A program made the position numbers and the translations under genes. 64,000 nucleotides of DNA from Sipunculus nudus (taxonomy: Eukaryota; Annelida; Sipuncula; Golfingiida; Sipunculidae), in the NCBI GenBank assembly GCA_026874595.1, contig CM049306.1, forward strand, positions 11,553,019-11,617,018, given 5' to 3'. The notes under the pieces are model-generated. The model saw only the letters and a list, made by a program, of their open reading frames with translations. It was not told where the DNA came from and ran no database searches. Every line of letters starts with the position of its first letter. Within the stretch, counting starts at the first letter, position 1. Positions 49,801 through 58,616 of the stretch are shown one piece after another.

Positions 49801-52800
49801 TTCATCGACTGGTAAACTTGGTCCGTACCGGACAGTCAGCGCCATACCTCACCGCCTCGCTGAACTAAGGTCTTTCCCAATGACGTACAGAGTAATTATA
49901 GTTGTCTTTCCCAGAATCTTTTTTTAACCAACATGGGTTAATTATCCAGTAACCGCCTATTGTGTGATTCTAGCTTGCTTTTTATATACCCATTTCAGTC
50001 TAAATATTTCAAGGTCCGCGGCTATTTTGAGTACGGCAAGACTTTTAACACTATAAAAAACCCTCAGCCTCAGAGTGTCACCGTTTATCAGACCATCGCT
50101 TTTAAATTGAAGGCAGGCCGGTTTGAAAATGTATCTCTAGCTCAGCCAATCAGCGAGAGATATTTAGGTCCACACGCGACGAACGCAGTCATGTACAGGC
50201 TGGGTGAAACGTTAAGAGTGTTTGCAACTTAACAGGGGCAGGACTTTCAAGTGTAACTTGAACACTAACAAATACACCGTACAAAATAGATGTGACAGTG
50301 TCTACAATGCACTTTCATTTGGCCCATGGACCGTAGTGTTCGACAGCAGAGATATATCATAGGACACAAAGGTCCATGTATGGACTTTCTGTAAATATGA
50401 TTTCAGTGCGAATGTTACGAAGCGGGTTGAGTTGTCTATTACCATTTTGACCGCTGCTAGCGTCCACATAGCAACGATGCCATTCACAGGAGGCGTGACG
50501 GCCTGATATGCAATTGCGAGGGAATCGTCAGGAGCCTTGTGACGCCCTAATATTCAAATATCAGGGATTCACCATGCGGACTTTACAGGGCTTTAGTGAT
50601 AAGAGCTGGTACGGAGTTACGTCTATCGGTACATGGAAAATTTAAAACGTTTTATTTTAAGCATGTTAGTAGTAAACGTAAATACACTTAAGCCCAGACA
50701 GGGCTAGCGTCACCAAGTGTTGGGCAATGTTGGTCACATGACTCATATTTGAAATAGCAGTTTTTGATGTGCCACCTACCTCGACCTTTTTTATGGGCAA
50801 AAACCTAAATTTTAGCCTCTTTCAGTTTAAAAATGTTTTATGGTGAATTTGACAAGCTGAATCGTTTAATTTTTCCAGGACATGGTTCTTTCAATCATGT
50901 AAGAATAGATTGAGTTTGTTGATTTTTGGTAAAGTCATAGAAAGCTGAATTTGGTCTTGCGGTCATAAGTAAACCTATTTCAAACTGAGGACTGCAATAA
51001 TCTTCTTCTGCAAAACTGTTGTTTCAACTTATGTAACATTGCACAAAATGATTCTTAGGAGGCCTTTGGTCGAGTTTACTTAATTGATTGTTTGCAGAAT
51101 TGGACCTTTAAAAATGAAAGGACTGTACCCTTTATTATTAAAAAAATTGTGATAAAAAACCTTTTATGTAGCCAATGTCTTTCAGTACGTGTAAAGAGAT
51201 TTACCTACAGGCCAAGATTGAGTCTGTATTTATATATAGCTTGGCAGACTGCCAACTATTTTAGATTTGACAACGAGCCAAAGGTCAGTCTTGATCTATT
51301 TATAGCTTTTGCAGACTGCCAACTGTGTCAGATTATACAACAGGTCAAGAGGTCACTCAGTAAACCCAGATAAAGGTCAAGAGTTCACTCAGTGGCGCCA
51401 GGTGCAGGTAAAGAGTTCACTCAGTGCAGTAGCTGGAGCTAGCACTTCGTTTCTGTTCACTGCCTCTCACGCCTGACTCGAGAGAAATTTGATGTATTGG
51501 CCTGATATTTTGACCTGTCTATGCATCTTTGACGGATTTCTCCTTCACAAGACTGGTGTCGCCACCTACAATGACTTTTGTACAGTGTATGTGCCTGCTT
51601 ATAAAACAGGAGGAATTTGATATATCAGCCTGAAATTGTGCATATTTATACATATTGGATAGCTTTGTCGTATACAAGACTGTTGGCGCCACCTACAATA
51701 CTTTTTGCACATATTATGTCCCTGCTTATTTCCCAGGAGGGGTTTAATATGTCAGCCTGAATTTGGGCATATGTATATATTTCGGATAGCTTTGTCGTAA
51801 ATAAGACTTGTGGTGCCAGCTACAATTATTTTCGTGTTGTTTGCACCCATGCCAGTATTTCAGCAGTGATGTTTGTGTAATTGGTTCTTGTCCTAAATGT
51901 TTAGTATTTCCATTGTTCATGTTCATATTACACATGTACTTGAAAAGTAATGGTCCAGCATTGAAGCATTATACCTGATTTATATGCCATTGCACATGTT
52001 CGCATTAGGCCTGAGGCCTTGTTTTAATAAATAAGTAACTAGAAGGACTTTGTATTTGCAGCGCAAAAACAGACATGTGCTCTCCCCCCCCCCCCTCCAT
52101 GGGCCATTCCAAAACACAAATGGTAATATTAGTAATATTATAAATATTAGCAGATCTGACCTTGTAAATCAAGGTCAAGGTCATTGGTTTTCCAACTCCG
52201 ATATGTTGCCATAAAGATCTGGTGTGTTAAATTTAAAAGGAAAAATCTTCAGTACTTCCAAAGTTATTTGGTCACAATAATCTTTGAATTGTGCAGATTT
52301 GACCTTGAATATGTAGGTCAATGTCACCAGTACTAAAACTATTCTGAGGACTAATGGAAACAACCGGTGTGTCGAATCTGAGGGGGAAATACGCAATGCT
52401 TCATAAGTTATTGTGTTTACAAGACAATAACATGTACTTTCGCATATCTGACCTTGAAGATCCTGGTCAAGGTCACCGGTTTTCGCACTTGTCCAAGAAC
52501 TTGCTTGAAACAAGTCGTTTACCAAATTTGAGTTTAAAATGTGAAAAACTTCAAATGTTATCGGATTCACAAAAATTTTACATTTCGGCAGATCTGACCT
52601 TGGACATGAAGATAAAGATTATCGGTTTTTGAACTTGTCCAAGATTTTTGGTTGAAAATATTTGTGTTTCAATTTCGGGAAAAATATATACAGCTCAAAA
52701 GTTATGGGGCAACAATAATCCTATAATTGCGCAGATTTGACCTTGAAAATAAAGGTCAAGGTCACGGTACTCAAACTGTTCCGAGGACTCATCGGAAACT

Positions 52801-53595
52801 ACCTGTGTGTCGTATCTGAGGAAAAAATATGGAATACTTCTTATGTTATTATGTTCATAAGACAATAATTATAATTCGGCTTATTTTACCTTGAAGATCC
52901 TTGTCAAGGTTACCGGTTTTTGAACTCGCCAAAGAACTTGGTTGAAGCAAGCCGTGTACCAAATATGAAGACTAAATGTAAAATACTTCAACAGTTACGG
53001 GGTTCACAAAAATGTTATCCTTGAAGATGAGGGTTTAAGGTCATCGGTTTTCGAACTCGTCCGAGATTTTGGTGGGAACAATTTGTGTTTCAATTTTCTG
53101 GAAAAAATATGAAGCCCTTCAAAGGTTAATTATCGCGTTAGGAGATATCCTAAAGACGACGACTGACGACGCCGACGACAAACGATGACACTGAAAACAA
53201 CATGTCTCCCCAGGAGGGGGGGGGGGGCATTAAAAGATTTTTATTTGCGCGGTCTTCACGATGAACCTGTCGAAAAAAAGGTGGAAGTTTTACTCTGAAC
53301 ATGTGTAAATATATATACCTTTCTGGCATCTTGTTAAAAAACTTTTAAAATGTGAACATTTTAATTACAAATACCGCAAGTTTTCCCGGAACGAATCAGG
53401 CCACCGGTGTGTACCAACATGACTGCTGCTGTAAGCGTTATACGAGGATACGTTTGGTAATACATGTTTGATTTAAACGTTGCATGAGCATTTTTTTGTT
53501 GAATATGCATACAGAAAAGCTGTGAAATACATTAGTATTATTATTGAAATAAACAAAAAAAAATAGCAAAATTTGAAAAGGTGCGGGCCCCATTA

Positions 53596-53646
<51 letters not shown>

Positions 53647-54421
53647 TATATATATATAGAGTGATGCCATTTATAGATAGAATAACTAATTTATTTTAAA
53701 GGCGTCTAAAATGCGTCACTCTTCCTCTTTACCTACACTTCGACTTCAGACTAACACAGCAGTACTATTATTAATTTGTGCAATCATCCAAAATTATTGA
53801 TTAATATTTAGAAGGAAGTAGGTATGATAAATGTAAAAAAATCGGCGATATTTGTATGTATTTTAAGATGATTTTATTATTCCATGCAGACTTTGTGAAA
53901 GATGTGAGAAATACTGCATGCGTAAAAGTTAAAATTAAGGTTTGAATTTCAAAAGATCCAAACCAACAACAAAAATTTAATTCATATATGACAGATGTAT
54001 TAGAGGATAGATTGAGGATTCCAAATATGTTTATTTCTAAAAGGAAAGTTATTTGAATATAGATTTTTAAGGTAAATTGAGGCAAGGTAGTTTGACCAAA
54101 GGCAAACCTTGCATGCATATAGGCCTAATTTTATATGTAGCTGGGTACATGGAGGCTCAGATAGGCAGCGCTGCCTGGCTGTTCCTCACTTTTTCTCAGA
54201 CGGTGGTGTCCATTTCCATAATGTGTTCCACGGCGGGTGTCAAATTGAAATTTTGACGGATCAGTTTCAGAAAGTAAGCTGTAGGTAAGGAATGAAATAT
54301 AGGCCTTATTGACTAGGGTGAAACCAAAGGCATGCCTTCCAGTCATTACTAATGCAATGTAAATATATTTTTAGAACATGTCAACCTCATTGAGGAAGAC
54401 CGAAGTCACTGATCACAACCC

Positions 54422-54463
<42 letters not shown>

Positions 54464-55319
54464 AAAGCTGCTCTAGCGGTTGTTTGTTGTTATATACCAA
54501 TATATACTAAATAAAATGTATTTGTCAAAGTGCAGCCATGCAGCCATGCACAAGAAGTGTTTGTCCGTTTTGTCGTGAGGCGTTTTATCTCTTACTAGGC
54601 CTTTAATCCTTCATCAAATTTATTGTCAGACTGTGTAATCACATTTAAGTGTAAGAGAACGATCACAAATTGTTTCAAATGAAAATGTGGGTTCACTTCA
54701 TGTTTTAGTTGATCTATGTATGTTTATTATCACGTAAATCATAAGTCAAGAAATGATGCTTATTTTCCCTATACAACTTACTCAAATGCAAAGATATTGA
54801 TATAATATTTATAGTAGAGTATAATAGAAGCCTTTTAGGGATTGAACCCACATTTTAAAAAGGAAAATGTGGGTTCAGTTACTGTTTTTTCCCCCTGAAG
54901 TTCAGCCCCGCATAAGGCACCTGTACCCTACCAGTATAAAATTACGCATATACTTTTAAACTTTTTGGCACATTTATTCAATTGTGCAATCGAATTCGCC
55001 TCCTGTATTTATTAATTCTTAACTCACCAAGATGTGTGAAAGACTCTGTCAGATGACATGGGGCGGCATGTTCATGAAGGTTGTCTTGGCGCGAACCAGC
55101 ATTTTGGCGCAGGTCTGGTAGCGACCTCGTACGGCTTCTGTATAAATCACAAAATTTCTTGAACAATGTCTGGCTGTTCGACGGAGGTCTGAGCAAGGTC
55201 TCTGAGACAGAGCGACTCGGGTCTCTGTCAAACGAAGAACTGGCCGAAACATTGGGTGTTAGATATGGGGTTCCGTGTTTCCCAGTTCCCGCGGTTAACT
55301 GTGATGGCTGTGGTTCCAT
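37682..55319 (-). CDS. Large kelch-repeat protein with repetitive disordered N-terminus (9 exons, 2609 aa)
   Basis: Coding exons on the minus strand: 55319-55028, 48852-45556, 44972-44914, 44432-41081, 40556-40452, 40181-40019, 39342-39160, 38667-38447, 37839-37682. Lengths sum to 7830 nt and every junction keeps frame. Introns are GT-AG except intron 3, which starts GC. Residues 1-97 (exon 1) are Ser/Pro-rich. Exons 2 and 4 give more than 2,200 residues of Ser/Thr/Glu-rich sequence with two repeat arrays. The last five exons form kelch blades with typical GG, tyrosine and tryptophan positions (AATIDDTIYVSGG, NCLIVAGGKD, DDNIWVIGGFDE, GTVHAVGGLSD, ATMIVAGGYN). No BTB or BACK domain is visible. 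Kelch propellers usually bind proteins, often as substrate receptors; function here is unknown. I do not recognise an orthologue. The start is the first in-frame ATG after an upstream stop. Confidence 0.87.
38447..38667 (-). CDS. Kelch-repeat gene exon 8: kelch blade
   Basis: Reads FLQLEGELPASVACMTAFSV then RGTVHAVGGLSDSH and continues to HSPICTVK. One kelch unit with HAVGG. The acceptor is tttcag and the donor g/gtatta. Confidence 0.88.
39160..39342 (-). CDS. Kelch-repeat gene exon 7: kelch blade
   Basis: Reads WLLTCEIYDKDKDQWSWIPA... then ALAVQDDNIWVIGGFDESGH. It has kelch signatures (E.YD...W.W...L, IWVIGG). The donor is tt/gtatgg. The open frame runs on a few codons past it to a stop, so the splice is chosen because exon 8 continues in phase. 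Confidence 0.85.
40019..40181 (-). CDS. Kelch-repeat gene exon 6: kelch blade
   Basis: Reads GVLEGVATNTLLEFNIRTNQ then WHHRAPMQKCRHCHGMVSNY and NCLIVAGGKDQNE. It has the kelch pattern of a tryptophan turn, M...R..H and a GG pair. The donor is ag/gttagt, phase 2. Confidence 0.9.
40452..40556 (-). CDS. Kelch-repeat gene exon 5: kelch blade
   Basis: Reads DNKGRWNPKITLTTHLDEPR then QYYAAATIDDTIYVSG, a classic kelch motif (W...PR...A...IYV.GG). Phase 1 on both sides. Confidence 0.9.
41081..44432 (-). CDS. Kelch-repeat gene exon 4: 35-residue repeat exon and start of the propeller
   Basis: 3352-nt exon, open throughout (about 1117 codons), beginning TLYNRDITNEEQSKE. It is rich in Ser, Thr, Glu and Asp. 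Four near-identical 35-residue units lie at about 43688-43266. A second motif recurs as ESLSYNSCTEYPLIDDK and DSLSYFSCSEYTVFPEIK. The exon ends with IVIIQDRTG, the lead-in to the kelch domain. The open frame continues about 100 nt past both splice sites, which can mislead single-exon predictions. Confidence 0.88.
43266..43688 (-). repeat. Coding 105-bp tandem repeat (four units of 35 residues)
   Basis: Each unit reads like ELCSEYVRDTLCEPIYPADL then ELGPNLDETASTYTD. Copies differ at only a few positions in DNA and protein, so the array is young or homogenised. Confidence 0.88.
44433..45555 (-). other. Kelch-gene introns 2 and 3
   Basis: Intron 3 (44913-44433) starts with GC; intron 2 (45555-44973) is GT-AG. 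Nothing else is recognised here. Confidence 0.5.
44914..44972 (-). CDS. Kelch-repeat gene exon 3 (59 nt, GC donor)
   Basis: Reads AKSTDELPEIPRLDLSVKEQ and joins exon 2 (g + ca) and exon 4 in phase 0. The donor is CAG/GCAAGT. The nearby GT at GCAA/GTATAA would lead straight to a stop in exon 4, so the GC donor is preferred. Confidence 0.72.
45556..48852 (-). CDS. Kelch-repeat gene exon 2: DSFKSLP repeat exon
   Basis: 3297-nt exon open from end to end (about 1099 codons). The N-terminal part holds two cysteine clusters (CCCPC, CGKC) and a possible SUMO-interacting motif, AVVIDLTAG, near 48211-48240. From about 48010 down to 46140 there are some 15 units built on S-S-D-D-S-F-K-S-L-P followed by C-x-C-[RK]-E-K. 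The acceptor is ...ctgttcag and the donor g/gtaaat, phase 1. A 287-codon open frame on the other strand at 47337-48200 is a by-product of this repeat. Confidence 0.88.
46140..48020 (-). repeat. Coding DSFKSLP repeat array
   Basis: About 15 degenerate units of 30-50 residues, each with [ST]-x-D-[DE]-S-[FY]-K-S-L-P and most followed by C-x-C-[RK]-E-K. Spacing becomes irregular toward the C-terminal end. Confidence 0.85.
48947..52025 (+). mobile_element. Hairpin-headed element, family 2, second copy (kelch intron 1)
   Basis: Head TAGCTAACCTGTGAGCTTATG at 48947; tail CACATGTTCGCATTAGGCCT then GAGGCCTTGTTT. Units share tcaagtttgttc and the GGTGG.GCCACCT module (49399, 51555, 51684). It is interrupted at about 49660-50695 by sequence that belongs to no other copy. 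It lies antisense to the kelch gene. Confidence 0.65.
49660..50695. other. Insertion of unknown type inside the family 2 copy
   Basis: The host element is cut after gctagcgtcacc, and the same string recurs at about 50704 where the element resumes; the repeat may be a target duplication or two element units. The interior has higher G+C than its surroundings and no recognised coding region. Confidence 0.35.
52075..53230. repeat. Tandem element with TGACCTTG/CAAGGTCA units
   Basis: Seven units of about 145 bp, each opening with TGACCTTG, a short spacer and, in the intact ones, GGTCAAGGTCA (52159, 52450, 52737). The two octamers are complementary, so each unit can form an 8-bp stem. It is bordered by acatgtgctctccccc on the left and gacgacgactgacgacgccg...aacatgtctcccc plus a G run on the right. 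Probably a non-autonomous mobile element; class unknown. Confidence 0.6.
53600..53658. repeat. Compound microsatellite (CT)n(CA)n(TA)n
   Basis: Perfect dinucleotide runs in series. The rest of 53236-55027 (kelch intron 1) shows only A+T-rich sequence and a second (AT)n run at 54427-54461. Confidence 0.9.
55028..55319 (-). CDS. Kelch-repeat gene exon 1 (start codon)
   Basis: Starts ATG at 55319 (MEPQPSQLTAGTG...). The only longer in-frame start would be a GTG, and an in-frame TGA precedes it. The exon ends SFTHL + g before gtgagt, phase 1, which fits exon 2 exactly (g + gg). It includes a basic patch around LFKKFCDLYRSRTRSLPDLR. No known domain is visible. Confidence 0.78.
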
Positions 55320-55373
55320 CTGAAGCCGTGCCCATCCCAGCACTGTTCCACAGCACACGATACTTCGGAGCTT

Positions 55374-55422
55374 CACGTGATCGACATGAAAGTGATGACG
55401 TCATAAGTAAAGCGTGACGTAA
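55374..55422 (-). promoter_or_regulatory. CRE/E-box cluster upstream of the kelch gene
   Basis: TGACGTCA (55396-55403, a perfect cAMP-response-element palindrome), a second half-matching TGACGTAA (55415-55422) and CACGTG (55374-55379) lie within 105 bp upstream of the ATG. Their position suits a promoter or 5' UTR; no TATA box is evident. Function is inferred. Confidence 0.4.
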
Positions 55423-56718
55423 TAGCCGACCTAGTATACCGAGCCAAGCATAGCTTCGCGGTTTGTTATACCGCGACCTCCATGGGAAAGTCTAGTTTCG
55501 GGTTTTTTTTTTTTTTTACTTATGGTACGTCTTTTTCACAGACATATGCCCATTTTGTAAACATTATAATTACTCTATAGAGGAGGTGTATACGTATTTT
55601 AAAATGTATAATATTTAATATGAATATAACTCGTACACGTGGTAAAGTGTCTTAATCGCACAAACATCAATCGTCGGCCACTGCGTTCTACATAACGTCA
55701 TAAATTTGTATGCTCTTTTTTTTTATAAAATTGATTGAACCATTCCATATAATACACCCTATATTCGTATATATATAAATATATAAATAAAACATAAGAC
55801 ATGTAAGACAAAATATAAGTATACATATATGTAATAAGCTTTGGATAAGAAAAATTGAACTAGCTTTTCACCTCGACATGTTTTCTACAGGAAAGTTTTC
55901 GTTTAAGAAAAAATTATCTCAGTTTAAAGTTCGGGCGAAATACGGCCAAATTATACCTTAACAGGAATGCTTAATACAGGAAAACGGTGCTTTTCAACCC
56001 ACTCCCCCCCCCCCCCCCCCCTTTTACAAACTTGAATCGTTGAAAGCCATAATTAGAGGTGTACGTGGAAAAAATCGTAAAAGCTGTTTTTGATGTCATT
56101 CTTAATTCTAACGTATAAAGACTACATCCGTTGAAATCGGATCCACTGTACAAATATACTAGTCTGCTAGTTCAAGCATATACGCACACGGAAACACGGC
56201 CTTAGGAACCCCGTTAAAGTATACCCTGTTTTGTGCTTGGTGTCCCGTCAATCGGCTTCAGACATGAAACACGTAATAATGATAATTGACTGACCAGAAG
56301 AATGTCCTTGATATTTGAAAGAATCGGTTACCAAATTTATGTGCCGGGTACGTCCAATTTTTACCTTCTGCAACAATAAAAATGCAAAAATTGAAATGAA
56401 ATTTAAACTTTAATATTCAAAACAGAGAAACAGCTGACAAAGTGAAAAAATTTGTGTTCAAAACAATCCAAACTCATGTTAAACATAAAAGTTTACATCT
56501 ATACTTGACATGACTAAAATTTCAAAAGTAGGCAAATATTTGAAATAAAAAATTTTATTTGGGAATTCTACATTTAAATTTAGAAGCATATAGTTTGAAA
56601 AAAAATACAGGATACTACAATAACATTGAGTCAATAACCTGCTTGGTTATATAGAAAATGCAAATGACATTTGAAATCTGCACACAGTTTAAAATATTAC
56701 ACGAACACAAATATATAT
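55423..56718. other. No gene seen
   Basis: Upstream flank of the kelch gene: T and C homopolymers (55505-55518, 56005-56021) and A+T-rich sequence. No exon or element boundary could be supported. Confidence 0.4.
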
Positions 56719-57446
56719 ACAGTAAAACCTTGCCTAACGACCACCTCAGTATAGCGACAACCTCGAAATCACGACCACTTTTACATGGTCCCGATTTTTT
56801 TTTTCGCTCTTTATATCACATATTTAAACCTTGGAATAGCGGGCACCTCGTTTTTCCGTTAACGGCCGATTATTTTGATCCCAGCGGGTGAAATGAACCT
56901 TAATTATGCGACCACTAAATACTGAGTAACTATTGCCTGGCCAGTCGTGGCGTATGGTCTCGCCCAAGCCAATGCATTGCATCCCTAATTAGTAAAGGGC
57001 AGAAGATGAAACAAACACAGGGCTTGGTGTTCACGGATGATCACACCAGGCCAGGAATGTTTGTGTCACGGTTTCATAACTTTTTATGAGCCTATATCGT
57101 TAATTAACGTTTATGATATATAAAGTAAAGATACTGTACACGCATTCATTGTATATTTTGATATGGTGTTAATATCAGAAGTTGTGTTTGCTTTGAGATG
57201 TGTTTGGGTCTGAATCTTTATTTGTTTATTTTTTCTCATTTTTCAGTTTGGATAAATAAAATTGTACGACACGTTTCTTTTTTATTTCCTGTCCTATTAT
57301 GCAGATTTAGGCGGAAAATAAAATCAGTAATTCCAAATTATTATTAATAGCTACTTAAGTTAGCAACGTACGGCCAGACGAGCTGTTGTAAAATCTTTGA
57401 TAGTCAAACCTCACTAAGGCGACCACCTCGAATTGCGACCACTTTA

Positions 57447-57450
<4 letters not shown>
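56719..57450. mobile_element. pogo/Tigger-like terminal repeats in direct order
   Basis: CAGTAAAACCTTGCCTAACG then ACCACCTC...GCGACAACCTC...ACGACCACTTT begins at 56720 after a TA-rich flank. A related block (CAAACCTCACTAAGGCGACC then ACCTCGAATTGCGACCACTTT) lies at 57405-57450 in the same orientation. Such CAGT-AACCTC ends are typical of pogo/Tigger members of the Tc1/mariner superfamily. No transposase is seen. Confidence 0.5.

Positions 57451-57451
<1 letters not shown>

Positions 57452-57509
<58 letters not shown>
57452..57509. repeat. (AT)n microsatellite
   Basis: Uninterrupted AT dinucleotides of about 58 bp. From 57510 to 58120 nothing else is recognised. Confidence 0.9.
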
Positions 57510-57511
<2 letters not shown>

Positions 57512-58117
57512 ATGCGTGTATATACGTTATTCGACTTATTTTCAAGCGAATAATTATAAGCTCTATATTCTCCATTGTCAAATTTTTAGATTGTGGAGCA
57601 TATTGAATAATCCTGATAATAATAGATATATATTATATGCATAATTTCTTAACTGTATTGTGCGACCGCGGAGATTAAACCCTCGCAAAACATTGAATAT
57701 CGCGACAGTTTCACCTCGCGAACATGAATCAAACCACAGTAAGGGTAAGGTTTTAAGAAATAAAGTGTTTTGTTTCTAGTTTTGGTTAATTCTAAACCAG
57801 ATTTATAGATATATTATATTTCATAATTATTATAATATTTATTTATTTATAATATTATAATGGAACCCAAGTCTATAATTATAATTATGAATATTATTCA
57901 TTTCCAATATATAAATATTATTCTCTGAAACACAGGCGGCATGACAACATTGACCATCTACACCTTGCTAAAAGTGGGTGGGGAGGGGACATAAACACCC
58001 TTCCCCCTGTATTGACGCCCCTGGTGTGCGTCTTTGGAGGATTTGTAACGGTTTTATTTTATGTATAACAGCTCTGTATATATGGCTACATAAAATACCC
58101 ATATACTTACATATATC

Positions 58118-58122
<5 letters not shown>

Positions 58123-58181
<59 letters not shown>
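58123..58181. repeat. (AT)n microsatellite
   Basis: About 58 bp of AT repeat; its translation gives spurious Ile-Tyr open frames. Confidence 0.9.
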
Positions 58182-58182
<1 letters not shown>

Positions 58183-58355
58183 CGATGCATGCATTGCCGC
58201 CACCATATACAAACAAATGAAAATCAACCAAGATTGCGTCATATGACATCCGCTTTGGAGAGTTTTTAGAAGGGGGGGGGGACACACACACACACATATA
58301 TATAAATGGTATAGCCGTGTTAGTCTGTAGTTTAAGCGAAGGTAAATATAAAGAC

Positions 58356-58408
58356 ACAGACTAACTAGTTTATAAACACCTAGTGTGTTCATAAACTAGT
58401 TAGTCTGT
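58356..58408. repeat. Near-perfect 23-bp stem hairpin
   Basis: ACAGACTAACTAGTTTAT.A then ACAC on the left pairs with GTGTTCATAAACTAGTTAGT then CTGT on the right around a loop of a few bases. One mismatch is seen in the stem. It sits between two AT microsatellites. Confidence 0.8.
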
Positions 58409-58419
58409 CCAAAAGGTGG

Positions 58420-58423
<4 letters not shown>

Positions 58424-58466
<43 letters not shown>
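58424..58466. repeat. (AT)n microsatellite
   Basis: About 42 bp of AT repeat, just after the hairpin. Confidence 0.9.
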
Positions 58467-58469
<3 letters not shown>

Positions 58470-58616
58470 CCCTTGCCAATTTAGAGCAGTGCAGACCCCG
58501 TGTCCAGTGTCAACAGACACAGCCCCCTTCAGGCTTCTGTTTAAAATTGCGTAATGTTGTGAAGAAACGCAGTTAAGAAACATTTGAAAAAGTCAAACAT
58601 TTTAAGAGAATTAAAG

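Noticed and set aside
49960-50232. 90-codon plus-strand open frame in kelch intron 1
   Set aside because: No recognisable domain, lies inside an insertion within a mobile element, and has no splice partners.
58054-58583. Open frames with long Ile-Tyr runs
   Set aside because: They translate AT microsatellites.
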